The notes beneath the pieces were generated by a model. That model saw only the letters and a program-made list of their open reading frames with translations. It did no database searches and was not told the origin of the DNA. Position numbers and translations under genes: made by a program. Shown piece by piece: positions 55,922-64,000 of a stretch of 64,000 bases of DNA; the stretch's first letter is position 1; every line of letters begins with the position of its first letter. Origin of the DNA: Nocardiopsis alborubida (GTDB lineage: Bacteria > Actinomycetota > Actinomycetes > Streptosporangiales > Streptosporangiaceae); NCBI RefSeq assembly GCF_012396365.1, contig NZ_JAAXPG010000022.1, positions 62,001 through 126,000 on the forward strand, read 5' to 3'.

Positions 55922-57345
55922 CAAAGACCCCCGCGGGTGCGCGCGGTCCGCCGCCGCAGCACCGGTTCCTCGCCCCGCCACAGCAGGGCGACGGCGACCA
56001 TGGTGACGGCCAGCGGGGACATCAGCGCGACGTAGAAGAACATGTACCAGAACAGCAGCAGCACGGTCAGCAGCGCGCCCCGCCCCTCCAGCGAGGACGC
56101 GCGGCGGTAGCGCCACACGACGTGTGCGAAGAAGGCCAACATGAGACCGGTGCCCACCCAGCCGCCGGCGATCAGCGTCATCCACAGCTGACCCGCGTTG
56201 CCGATGACGTGCTGGCCGCAGCCGGGGCACTCGGCGGTGGGGCCGACCGCGATCGAGTCCGAGCTGCCCAGGCTCTCGCGGGTGGTGCCCCATCCCGTGA
56301 CCGGGGACAGCAGGGCGGCCTCCACGGACGCCGCGTTGGTGGCGGCCCGGCCGTCGTCGCTGTGCGGGTTGTCGAGCCTGGACCGCACCACGTCGGCGAG
56401 CGGTGAGGCGGCCAGTGCCAGAAGCACCACCAGGCACGCGGCGGCGCAGGCGCTCACCAGGACCACCCGGCCGCGGCGCAGCGCCACCAGCGCCGCGAAG
56501 GCCGCGGACAGCGCCAGTCCCGCCCACAGGGCCCGATTGAGCGAGTACACGGCGGGGACCACGGCCAGCGCGGCGGCGGCCAGGGCGCCCCAGCGCACCC
56601 AGCCCGAACCCTGCACCACCCAGCTCACCACCAGCCACACCAGCAGCAGGGAGAGCATGTAACCCCAGATGTTGGTGTACTCCCAGGGTGCCTTCGGGCG
56701 GGCCGACTCGTACCCGAAGATGTCCATGACCTGCGCGGACGCCGGGTGGACGAGGGTCTGCATGTAGGGGTCGGAGGCGAGGGCCCCGGGGAGCAGGTAC
56801 TCCGCCGGGGCCGTGAACTCGAACCGGGGCGCGAGCATGCCCAGGTAGCCGCCCGCGATCGTGGCCAGGCACAGCACCGCCAGCGCGCCCGCGACCGCGC
56901 GCGTGGGCAGCTCGCGCTCGGAGAGGTTGCCGACGTAGAGCATCAGGACCGTCAGCACCAGGTAGTTGACCGCCCGGAGCACGGCGCCGCCGTATCCGCC
57001 GCTGCCCGGCACGGTGCCGGGCATCTCCAGCTGGACCAGGCACAGGCCCAGAAGCGTCCACAGCAGGAACAGCGCCCACAGCCAGAACCCCGGCGGGACC
57101 CGCAGCCCCGTGGTCCGGTGGCGGCGCACCAGTTCGGCGGCCATCGGGACCGCGAACAGCCAGTACGCGAACTGCCCCAGGCCCAGCGCCCACCACAGCG
57201 GGTACCCGGCCAGCAGCCAGAGCAGCGGCCGACCGGCGACGGGGGAGTGCCCGCCCGCCGGGAGCGGGTCCCCGAGGCCCCCGACGGCGGGGCCCACCGC
57301 CCCGGAGGCCGGCCGGGGAACGCGGGCGGACGTGCTCCAGGCCAT
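55918..57345 (-). CDS. Wzy-like polysaccharide polymerase (O-antigen ligase/polymerase family)
   Basis: A 475-residue membrane protein with about 10-12 TM segments and a long outside loop (about 290-385) containing VTGWGTTRES and NAGQLWMTLIAGGWVG, the pattern of O-antigen ligase/polymerase proteins. It should join lipid-linked repeats outside the membrane. ATG 57345 overlaps the Wzc-like stop (TGATG), and its own stop overlaps the next gene, so the three genes are translationally coupled. Such polymerases are too divergent to predict linkage. Confidence 0.85.
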   Translation of the reverse strand: MAWSTSARVPRPASGAVGPAVGGLGDPLPAGGHSPVAGRPLLWLLAGYPLWWALGLGQFAYWLFAVPMAAELVRRHRTTGLRVPPGFWLWALFLLWTLLGLCLVQLEMPGTVPGSGGYGGAVLRAVNYLVLTVLMLYVGNLSERELPTRAVAGALAVLCLATIAGGYLGMLAPRFEFTAPAEYLLPGALASDPYMQTLVHPASAQVMDIFGYESARPKAPWEYTNIWGYMLSLLLVWLVVSWVVQGSGWVRWGALAAAALAVVPAVYSLNRALWAGLALSAAFAALVALRRGRVVLVSACAAACLVVLLALAASPLADVVRSRLDNPHSDDGRAATNAASVEAALLSPVTGWGTTRESLGSSDSIAVGPTAECPGCGQHVIGNAGQLWMTLIAGGWVGTGLMLAFFAHVVWRYRRASSLEGRGALLTVLLLFWYMFFYVALMSPLAVTMVAVALLWRGEEPVLRRRTARTRGGLW

Positions 57346-59825
57346 CAGTTCCGGGTCCCCGGGGCGGTGTCCGGGGAGGCGGGGTCCTCGGTGGCCCCGC
57401 TCGTCCGGGAGTCCTCGGTCTCCTCGGCGGCGAAGGCCACGAGGGCCTCGGTGGCCTCGGCGCCGCTGACGGTCGCCTCGGGGGCGTGGGACTCCTGCGC
57501 CTCAGCGGTCCGGGCCAGCCCGAAGGCCATCTCCGCCTCCGAGGCCGTGTCCGGGACCGCGGCGGCGCTGGTCTCGCCGCTCCCGTCGGTCCGGTCGGCT
57601 CCGTCCGTGCCAGCCGGGTCCGCGCCGACCGTGCCCGGGGCCGCGGTGTCCTCCGCCGCCCGGCCGGTCCCGGTGGTCTCCGAGGCAGGGGAGCCTTCGG
57701 CGCCCTCGGGGGACACCGGAACCTGGGTGGCGCCGTCGCCGCCCAGCACACGGGGAACCTCCAGACCCGCGGGTATCCCACCGTCGAGGGGAGACTCCAC
57801 GTCATCCGAGGGCTCCGCCGGATCCTCCGCGGCCTCCGCCCGCCGGGGACCGGGCACCCCGGGCACCCCCTCCGCCTCCCTGGGCGCCGGAGGCCGGGCC
57901 GTCCCACCGCGCACCTCCGCCCCCGTGGTCCCGGCAGCGGCGGGCAGTTCGCTGACGATGCCGGTCAGCGTGATCCCCGCACCGGCGCGGCCCTTCGCGG
58001 TCCCGGCCGGCCCCTCGGCCTTCCCGGTCGCCGCACCCTCCTCGTCCGTCACGGTCTTCTCGGCCGCTTCGTCCCTCCCCGGCGCGCGACCGGCTCCGGC
58101 GAGTCCTTCCTCCCCGTCCACTCCGGCGGCGGACGGCGACGCCAGCGGCGCGGGCCCGGCCAGGGGTTGGCGGGGCAGGACGGCCGTGCCCGGAAGGGGG
58201 ACCCCGAACCGGTCGGCGAGGACGAGCAGCCCCCTCAGCTCGGTGCGGCGCGTGCGCCCCAGCTCGACCACCGGCAGCATCAGGTCGGCCGAACCGGCCA
58301 GCGCGTGCGCGTCGGCGCGCTCGCTCACCGGTGCCACCGCCACCACCACGTACTCCGCCCCCGCACGCAGCAGCCGCACCAGCTCCGGCATCGCGGTGCC
58401 CTGCACCGGCGCGTCCAGACCCGGCGACCCGTACCGCAGGACCCGCAGGCGGGGCAGCACGTCGGGCCGCACCTCCAGGCCGGCGGGGTCCTCGCCCTCC
58501 AGCAGCGCCTCGGCCAGGCCGGGGCCCTCCGGCAGTCCCAGCAGCTCCCCGACGGTGTCGGCGCGGGGGTCGGCGCACACCAGCAGCGTCTCCGAGCCCG
58601 TGCGGGCCAGCGACGCGGCCAGGTTCACCGCGGTCGCCGCGCCCGCGCGGCCCGGGGTGGTCGCGGTGACGAGAAGGACGCGTCCGAGGACCGCCTCCTC
58701 GCCTTCGAGGAGCTCGGCCAGCCCGCCCCCTCGCTCGGCGCCGCCCGCTCCCGCGGCTCTTCCGGCGCGGTCGATCACTCCGGTCCCACCCGATCCGGTT
58801 CCGGTCAGCCCGGCACCCTCCGGGGGCTGGTCGGCCGCCGCGGGAACGGGGCCCGGGGCCAGACGGGCGCGCACCAGGTGCGCGAGCTCGTTGACCCGCT
58901 GGCCGCGCCGGTCACCGTCCGACAGCAGCCCGGGGGAGCGCTGGCCGCGCCCGACCCGCTCGGACAGGTCGAGCAGTACCGGCACCGTCCCGATCCGCCC
59001 GGTCTCCTCGGCGTCGTGCAGCCTCGGGTCGAGGCGGTCGCGGACCACGGCCGCCAGCAGTCCCGCCAGCAGACCGAGCGCGGCGCCGCCGACCAGCCAC
59101 AGGGCGGGCAGCGGGCTGCTCGCGCGCTCGGGGAGCCCTGCCGGGGTGATGACCCTCCCGGCCTCGACCGTCTCCGCCAGGGCGCTGAGCGGGCTGATGC
59201 CGTTGCCCAGCTCGGTGATCTCCGCGCGCAGCGCCTCGACCCGCGCGTCGGTGCCGGGGTCCGCGGACTCCCCGGCGGCCTCGGCGAGGGCCTCGTAGCG
59301 GGCCTCCTGCTCCCCGCGCAGCGCCTCCAGGTGGCTGTCGATCAGCCCGGCGATCCGCTCGCGGCGCAGTTCGAGGTAGGCGTCGGCGTAGGCCTGCGCG
59401 CCCGCCCTCGCGGCCTCGGGGCTCCCGGCCGAGTAGCTGATCTCCAGGACGCTGCTGTTGGGGGGCACGCTCACGTCCACCCGCTCGCGCAGGTCCTCCA
59501 CGGAGGGCGCGGCGCCGCCCCCCTCACCCAGGGACTCGGCCGCGGCGGACGACACGCGGTCCGACAGCAGGACCTGCGCCTCGGTGTCGAGGTTGACGTC
59601 CCCGGCCAGGCGGCCGGAGCGCTCCCCGGTGAACTCGGCCATCCCGCTGGGCTGGACCTGGACTGCGGAGACGGAGGTGTAGGCGGCGGGGAGCCCGACC
59701 ACCGCGGCGGCGGCCAGGGCCAGCCCGCCGAGCACGCCGGCGCCGACGAACCGCCGGCGGCGGCGCAGCAGTGCCGTGTACTCCCTCAGTTCCGGTCCGG
59801 ACGGGCCGGAGGCGTCGGTGTCCAT
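57345..59825 (-). CDS. Wzz/Wzc-like polysaccharide co-polymerase with degenerate ATPase domain and long disordered tail
   Basis: An 826-residue protein, first gene of the operon. TM1 is about 26-48, an outside Wzz-type domain with coiled coil spans about 50-235, TM2 is about 239-261. The cytoplasmic domain has the BY-kinase layout, but the Walker A region (388-402) reads TATTPGRAGAATAV: the usual Lys and Ser/Thr of GKST are missing, and the next strand reads LLVCADPRAD. It is probably not an active kinase. Residues about 555-826 are low-complexity Glu/Thr/Pro/Ala/Gly with no Tyr cluster. ATG 59825 follows GAGAGGA. It would control chain length. Confidence 0.85.
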   Translation of the reverse strand: MDTDASGPSGPELREYTALLRRRRRFVGAGVLGGLALAAAAVVGLPAAYTSVSAVQVQPSGMAEFTGERSGRLAGDVNLDTEAQVLLSDRVSSAAAESLGEGGGAAPSVEDLRERVDVSVPPNSSVLEISYSAGSPEAARAGAQAYADAYLELRRERIAGLIDSHLEALRGEQEARYEALAEAAGESADPGTDARVEALRAEITELGNGISPLSALAETVEAGRVITPAGLPERASSPLPALWLVGGAALGLLAGLLAAVVRDRLDPRLHDAEETGRIGTVPVLLDLSERVGRGQRSPGLLSDGDRRGQRVNELAHLVRARLAPGPVPAAADQPPEGAGLTGTGSGGTGVIDRAGRAAGAGGAERGGGLAELLEGEEAVLGRVLLVTATTPGRAGAATAVNLAASLARTGSETLLVCADPRADTVGELLGLPEGPGLAEALLEGEDPAGLEVRPDVLPRLRVLRYGSPGLDAPVQGTAMPELVRLLRAGAEYVVVAVAPVSERADAHALAGSADLMLPVVELGRTRRTELRGLLVLADRFGVPLPGTAVLPRQPLAGPAPLASPSAAGVDGEEGLAGAGRAPGRDEAAEKTVTDEEGAATGKAEGPAGTAKGRAGAGITLTGIVSELPAAAGTTGAEVRGGTARPPAPREAEGVPGVPGPRRAEAAEDPAEPSDDVESPLDGGIPAGLEVPRVLGGDGATQVPVSPEGAEGSPASETTGTGRAAEDTAAPGTVGADPAGTDGADRTDGSGETSAAAVPDTASEAEMAFGLARTAEAQESHAPEATVSGAEATEALVAFAAEETEDSRTSGATEDPASPDTAPGTRN

Positions 59826-59853
59826 CGAGTCCTCTCCGCACAAGGGTGGTCAG

Positions 59854-59883
59854 CACTTTTAGTGATTGATTGCATACTAAGTG
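59854..59883. promoter_or_regulatory. A/T-rich dyad in the promoter of the polysaccharide operon
   Basis: CACTTTTAGT (59854-59863) faces ACTAAGTG (59876-59883) in an imperfect dyad within an A/T-rich island, 29 bases upstream of the Wzc-like start. It is a candidate operator or promoter element of the whole minus-strand operon. Confidence 0.45.
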
Positions 59884-59993
59884 TAATCCCTTGGGGGATC
59901 TTCGAGGCATGGGTGAGCAGCCGTTTCTCGATGCGGGAAGCGACCGGAACGGCAGGGCGCGTCATGACCGAGGAGGAGCCCGGGCACGCGAAA

Positions 59994-60019
59994 GGGGCGG
60001 CGGGAGACCCCGCCGCCCC
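59994..60019 (-). terminator. Terminator of the small membrane protein gene
   Basis: GGGGCGGCGGG (59994-60004) pairs with CCCGCCGCCCC (60009-60019) around AGAC, 47 bases beyond the stop at 60067 on the minus strand. Confidence 0.7.
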
Positions 60020-60066
60020 CTCAGGCGCCGCCGGGGGGGTGGTCGGACCCCGCGGCCGGACGTCCC

Positions 60067-60459
60067 CTAGCCGATGACCACCGTGGGCGGAAGGCCGGTG
60101 GAGGACTCCCACGCCTCGTCGCACTCGTTCTGGCTGGAGACCGTGTGCGCGAGGGCCGAGCAGTTCCGGTACTGCGCCATCTGCTCCTGGTACACCACGG
60201 CCACCGCGAACAGCGACAGCGACATCACGATCCCGAGCACGCCCACGACCACGCTCATCAGCGCGCCCGGCGCCTCGGTGCGGTTGGCCCGCGCGGCACG
60301 CCTCGCCCGGAAGCCCTGCACGACACCGAACACGGACAGCACGACCCCGTAGGGCGGCAGCAGCAGGCCGGCCGCCCCGAAGAACAGGCCCCACAGGCCG
60401 CCGCGTTCGGCTCTGGACGGCTGTCCCTCGGTCCGGGGCTCCGGGCTGTTGTCGGTCAA
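60067..60459 (-). CDS. Small membrane protein, DUF4190-like
   Basis: A 130-residue protein with two TM segments: GLWGLFFGAAGLLLPPYGVVLSVFGVVQG and MSVVVGVLGIVMSLSLFAVAVVY (segments about 22-50 and 68-90), followed by a Cys-containing outside tail (NCSALAHTVSSQNECDEAWE) that could be disulfide-bonded. The layout GxxGxxxxPxxxxxxSxxG resembles DUF4190 proteins of unknown function. TTG 60459 follows AAGGAGTG at 7 bases. Monocistronic; no partner suggested. Confidence 0.75.
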   Translation of the reverse strand: MTDNSPEPRTEGQPSRAERGGLWGLFFGAAGLLLPPYGVVLSVFGVVQGFRARRAARANRTEAPGALMSVVVGVLGIVMSLSLFAVAVVYQEQMAQYRNCSALAHTVSSQNECDEAWESSTGLPPTVVIG

Positions 60460-60891
60460 GGTTCACTCCTTATGCGCGCCCCTCTCGGGGCGCCGTGGTC
60501 GCCTCCGCTGCGCGGAGGCTACCCGTCGTCCATGGTCACGCCGGTCCGCGGGTCGCCGAGACCCCCGTCACAGGCCGGTCAACACCCACTCCCCGTGGGT
60601 AGACGCTACCTGGACCGATAGGGTGTGATCGCGGGCGGGCCCAGCGGGCGCGCCCGTCGCCCGCACGTCACCCGCCGCCACCCCCGACGGACGCCTCCGG
60701 CCCACGGACGCCCGCCAGGGGCCGCACGGCGGAGGACGGTCGGGTCACCCGCAAACCACGCTTCCGGCGCGGTCCGGCGCGCGCCGAACCCCCGGACCGG
60801 CGTACGCGAGATCCGGATGCTGCGCCGTCCCCCGGCGCCCCCGGAGGCGGGAGGCGGCTCCCGCACCGTTCTCTACACAATGGGAGAAGCA
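60460..60891. other. Upstream region of the purine cluster
   Basis: About 430 bases without a credible gene. A hairpin GCCTCCGC (60501-60508) with GCGGAGGC (60512-60519) lies near the left end. TACACA (60874-60879) resembles a -10 box just before the purN start. No PurR-type box or riboswitch was recognised. Confidence 0.45.
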
Positions 60892-61539
60892 TTGTCCGCG
60901 CGAGTGGTGGTCCTCATATCGGGCACGGGCAGCAACATGGCAGCCCTGCTGGACGCGGCCAGGGACCCGGCCTACGGGGCGACCGTCGTCGCCGTCGGCT
61001 CCGACCGCGAGGGGACCCGCGGCGTCGAACTGGCCGAGGAGGCCGGGGTACCCGCGTTCGTCGTCCCCTTCCGCGACTACTCCGACCGCTCGCGGTGGAA
61101 CGCCGCCATGGCCGAGCGCATCCACGAGCACCGCCCCGACCTGGTGGTCTCCGCGGGCTTCATGCGCATCCTCGGCCCCGCCGTGATCGGCAGCCACCCC
61201 GCGGTCAACATCCATCCCGCGCTCCTGCCCTCCTTCCCCGGCGCGCACGCCGTGCGTGACGCGCTCGCCCACGGTGTCCGCGTCACCGGCACCACCATCC
61301 ACTTCCTCGACGAGGGCGTCGACTCCGGTCCGATCATCGACCAGGTCGCGGTGCCCGTCGAGGACGACGATGACGAAGCCAGCCTCCACGAGCGCATCAA
61401 GTCCGTGGAGCGGACGATGCTGGTCGACACGGTCGGCAGGCTCGCCCGCGAGGGCTGGACCATCGACGGCAGGCACGTGCGGTTCGGCCGCACCGAGCAG
61501 CGCGTCACCGACGCGACCGACACGAAGGAGAACCGGTGA
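60892..61539 (+). CDS. purN: Phosphoribosylglycinamide formyltransferase
   Basis: A 215-residue enzyme transferring formyl from 10-formyl-THF to GAR in purine synthesis. Motifs: [18 protein letters not shown], the catalytic [15 protein letters not shown] (Asn, His) and [17 protein letters not shown] with catalytic Asp. TTG 60892 is chosen because GGGAG lies 5 bases upstream; ATG 60880, four codons earlier, has no ribosome-binding site but cannot be excluded. Its stop overlaps the purH start (GTGA), marking a purN–purH operon. Confidence 0.95.
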   Translation: MSARVVVLISGTGSNMAALLDAARDPAYGATVVAVGSDREGTRGVELAEEAGVPAFVVPFRDYSDRSRWNAAMAERIHEHRPDLVVSAGFMRILGPAVIGSHPAVNIHPALLPSFPGAHAVRDALAHGVRVTGTTIHFLDEGVDSGPIIDQVAVPVEDDDDEASLHERIKSVERTMLVDTVGRLAREGWTIDGRHVRFGRTEQRVTDATDTKENR

Positions 61540-63104
61540 CCCAGCAGGCCATCAGGCGTGCGTTGATCAGCGTCTACGACAAGACCGGTCTGGAGGAGCT
61601 GGGCATCGGCCTGGCCGAGGCCGGGGTGGAGATCGTCTCCACCGGCTCCACCGCCGCGCGGCTGCGCGCCGCCGACATCCCCGTCACCCCCGTGGAGGAC
61701 GTCACCGGCTTCCCCGAGATCATGGAGGGCCGCGTCAAGACGCTGCACCCCTCCGTGCACGCCGGGCTCCTGGCCGACCGGAACAACCCCGAGCACGTCG
61801 CCAGGATCAAGGAGCTGGGCATCGCCCCCTTCGACCTGGTCGTGGTCAACCTCTACCCCTTCCAGGACACCGTCGCCTCCGGCGCCTCCGAGGCCGACTG
61901 CATCGAGAAGATCGACATCGGCGGCCCCGCCATGGTGCGCGCCTCCGCCAAGAACCACGGCAGCGTCGCGGTCGTGGTCGACCCGGGCAGCTACGACGCC
62001 GCCCTGGAGGCCGTCCGCGACGGCGGCTTCACCCTGGAGCAGCGCAAGCGCCTGGCCGGGCTCGCCTTCCAGCACACCGCCGCCTACGACGCGGCCGTCG
62101 CCGGGTGGTTCGCGGCCGACTACGCCCCCGACGAGGAGGCCGCCGAGTCGGGCTGGCCCGGCTTCCTGGGCACCGTCCACAGCCGCAGGGACGTGCTGCG
62201 CTACGGCGAGAACCCGCACCAGAAGGCGGCGCTGTACACCGTCGCGGGCGCACCGGAGACCGGCCTGGCCGGAGCCGAGCAGCTGCACGGCAAGGCGATG
62301 TCCTACAACAACTACGTGGACGCCGACGCCGCGCTGCGCGCCGCCCACGACTTCGACCAGCCGTGCGTGGCCATCATCAAGCACGCCAACCCGTGCGGGA
62401 TCGCCGTCGGCGCCGACAACGCCGAGGCCCACCGCAGGGCGCACGCCTGCGACCCGGTGTCGGCCTTCGGCGGCGTCATCGCCACCAACCGCCCCGTCGG
62501 CGAGGAGCTGGCCGGACAGATCGCGGAGATCTTCACCGAGGTCGTCGTCGCCCCCGCCTTCGAGCCCGCGGCCGTGGAGGTCCTCAGCCGCAAGAAGAAC
62601 ATCCGCCTGCTCGTGGCGGACGGCTCCGGCTTCGGCGCGGGCGTGGAGCACCGCCAGATCAGCGGCGGCCTGCTGGTGCAGTCGCGCGACGCGATCGACG
62701 CCCCCGGTGACGACCCCTCCACCTGGACCCTGGCCACCGGTGAGCCCGCCGACGAGGCCACCCTGGCCGACCTGGCCTTCGCCTGGAAGGCCGTGCGCGC
62801 GGTCAAGTCCAACGCCATCCTCCTGGCCTCCGACGGCGCCACCGTGGGCGTGGGCATGGGCCAGGTCAACCGCGTGGACTCCGCCCGCCTGGCGGTCACG
62901 CGCGCGGGCGAGAGGGTGACCGGATCCGTGGCGGCCAGCGACGCCTTCTTCCCCTTCCCCGACGGTCTGGAGATCCTCACCGAGGCGGGGGTCCGCGCCG
63001 TCGTCCAGCCCGGCGGCTCGGTCCGCGACGAGGAGGTCGTGGCCGCGGCCAAGGCGGCCGGGGTGACCATGTACCTCACCGGGACCCGGCACTTCTTCCA
63101 CTGA
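61536..63104 (+). CDS. purH: Bifunctional AICAR formyltransferase / IMP cyclohydrolase
   Basis: A 522-residue enzyme catalysing the last two steps of IMP synthesis. The N-terminal MGS-like cyclohydrolase domain (1-200) has [41 protein letters not shown] and NLYPF; the C-terminal transformylase has [22 protein letters not shown] (catalytic Lys–His) and [12 protein letters not shown]. It uses the same cofactor as purN. GTG 61536 overlaps the purN stop; folD begins 16 bases after its stop. Confidence 0.98.
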   Translation: MTQQAIRRALISVYDKTGLEELGIGLAEAGVEIVSTGSTAARLRAADIPVTPVEDVTGFPEIMEGRVKTLHPSVHAGLLADRNNPEHVARIKELGIAPFDLVVVNLYPFQDTVASGASEADCIEKIDIGGPAMVRASAKNHGSVAVVVDPGSYDAALEAVRDGGFTLEQRKRLAGLAFQHTAAYDAAVAGWFAADYAPDEEAAESGWPGFLGTVHSRRDVLRYGENPHQKAALYTVAGAPETGLAGAEQLHGKAMSYNNYVDADAALRAAHDFDQPCVAIIKHANPCGIAVGADNAEAHRRAHACDPVSAFGGVIATNRPVGEELAGQIAEIFTEVVVAPAFEPAAVEVLSRKKNIRLLVADGSGFGAGVEHRQISGGLLVQSRDAIDAPGDDPSTWTLATGEPADEATLADLAFAWKAVRAVKSNAILLASDGATVGVGMGQVNRVDSARLAVTRAGERVTGSVAASDAFFPFPDGLEILTEAGVRAVVQPGGSVRDEEVVAAAKAAGVTMYLTGTRHFFH

Positions 63105-63120
63105 GCGAGGAGACACACGC

Positions 63121-63978
63121 ATGAGCGCGATCGTTCTGGACGGCAAGGCCGTCGCGAAGTCCATCCGTGAGGAGCTCTCCGAGCGGGTGGCGAAGCTGCA
63201 CGACCGCGGCGTCACCCCCGGGCTGGGCACCGTCCTGGTCGGCGACGACCCGGGCAGCCACTCCTACGTGCGCGGCAAGCACCGCGACTGCGCGCAGGTG
63301 GGCATCGCCAGCATCCGCCGCGACCTGCCCGCCGACGCCACCCAGGAACAGGTGGAGCAGGCCGTCCACGAGCTCAACGCCGACCCGGCCTGCACCGGCT
63401 ACATCGTGCAGCTCCCGCTGCCGAGGGGCCTGGACGAGAACCGCGTGCTGGGCCTGATCGACCCGGTCAAGGACGCGGACGGCCTCCAGCCCTCCAACCT
63501 CGGCAGGCTGGTGCTGATGCAGGAGGCGCCGCTGCCGTGCACCCCGCGCGGCATCGTGGAGCTGCTCACCCGCTACGACGTGCCGATCCGCGGCGCGGAG
63601 GTGGTCGTGGTCGGACGCGGCGTGACCGTGGGCCGCCCCCTCGGCCTGCTGCTGACCCGCCGGTCGGAGAACGCCACCGTCACCCTGTGCCACACCGGCA
63701 CCCGGGACCTGGCCGAGCACACGCGCCGCGCGGACATCATCGTCGCCGGTGCCGGTGTGCCGGGGCTGATCACCAAGGACATGGTGAAGCCGGGCGCCGC
63801 CGTGCTGGACGTGGGCGTCTCGCGCACCGATTCGGGCCTGGTCGGCGACGTCGTCCCCGACGTGGCCGAGGTGGCCGGGCACCTGTCCCCGAACCCCGGC
63901 GGCGTGGGGCCGATGACCCGGGCGATGCTGCTGGTGAACGTGGTGGAGGCCGCCGAGCGGCAGGCCGCCGCCCTCTAG
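63121..63978 (+). CDS. folD: Bifunctional methylenetetrahydrofolate dehydrogenase / cyclohydrolase
   Basis: A 285-residue enzyme making 10-formyl-THF, the formyl donor used by purN and purH. Motifs: [16 protein letters not shown] (catalytic Lys), [41 protein letters not shown] (NADP-binding) and [14 protein letters not shown]. It follows purH by 16 bases, so the three genes link cofactor supply to purine synthesis. ATG 63121 follows GAGGAG. Confidence 0.97.
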   Translation: MSAIVLDGKAVAKSIREELSERVAKLHDRGVTPGLGTVLVGDDPGSHSYVRGKHRDCAQVGIASIRRDLPADATQEQVEQAVHELNADPACTGYIVQLPLPRGLDENRVLGLIDPVKDADGLQPSNLGRLVLMQEAPLPCTPRGIVELLTRYDVPIRGAEVVVVGRGVTVGRPLGLLLTRRSENATVTLCHTGTRDLAEHTRRADIIVAGAGVPGLITKDMVKPGAAVLDVGVSRTDSGLVGDVVPDVAEVAGHLSPNPGGVGPMTRAMLLVNVVEAAERQAAAL

Positions 63979-64000
63979 CCGCGCCTGTCCGGGTCCCGTC

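Overview
The window is very GC-rich (third codon positions are almost always G or C), uses GTG/TTG starts often, and carries actinobacterial gene orders: tRNA-Gln–glmU–prs–rplY–pth, ispE near an ABC-F gene, and purN–purH–folD. This fits a filamentous actinomycete; Nocardiopsis or a relative is my best guess, inferred from general resemblance only. No phage, transposase, IS element or CRISPR array was seen.

Layout. 1–3.2 kb: the 3' end of a bacterial RNA-repair Pnkp gene, a structured 109-bp repeat, and a secreted EEP nuclease. 3.2–7.8 kb (minus): a two-component system (LuxR-type regulator, HisKA_3 kinase) followed by a lantibiotic-immunity-type ABC transporter. 8–14.4 kb: galE, guaA, a transmembrane Ser/Thr kinase and ispE. 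14.5–21.5 kb: a sugar/polyol cassette (split transketolase, ABC binding protein and two permeases, Zn dehydrogenase, SorC-family regulator) between ispE and the ABC-F gene. 21.6–28.4 kb: ABC-F protein, YefM/YoeB toxin–antitoxin, glutathione peroxidase, second copy of the repeat, SGNH lipoprotein, MarR and TetR regulators, acyl desaturase. 28.5–33.4 kb: tRNA-Gln, glmU, prs, rplY, pth. 33.6–38.2 kb: a xylan-degradation locus with a GH10 xylanase, LacI regulator, CE4 deacetylase and SGNH esterase; the regulator is flanked by two near-identical operator-like palindromes. 38.2–39.9 kb: a TetR regulator and a DsbA-fold protein fused to a helical-repeat tail.

40.2–59.8 kb is the most interesting part. 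A plus-strand operon encodes an initiating polyprenyl sugar-phosphate transferase with CysQ, CysD and CysN. Facing it is a minus-strand operon encoding a Wzc-like protein, Wzy-like polymerase, phosphotransferase-like protein, sulfotransferase, Wzx-like flippase, an Alg14-like protein and an Alg13–GT2 fusion. Between them are a second sulfotransferase, a GH26-like hydrolase, a subtilisin and an acetyltransferase. Read together this looks like a locus for a sulfated exopolysaccharide: APS supply (CysDN), PAP removal (CysQ), sulfate transfer (two sulfotransferases) and Wzx/Wzy assembly. The APS kinase needed to make PAPS is not in the window.

60–64 kb: a small membrane protein and the purN–purH–folD cluster. 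Starts were chosen from ribosome-binding sites, overlaps and family N-termini; doubtful ones are flagged. Repeats, palindromes and promoters were read by eye.
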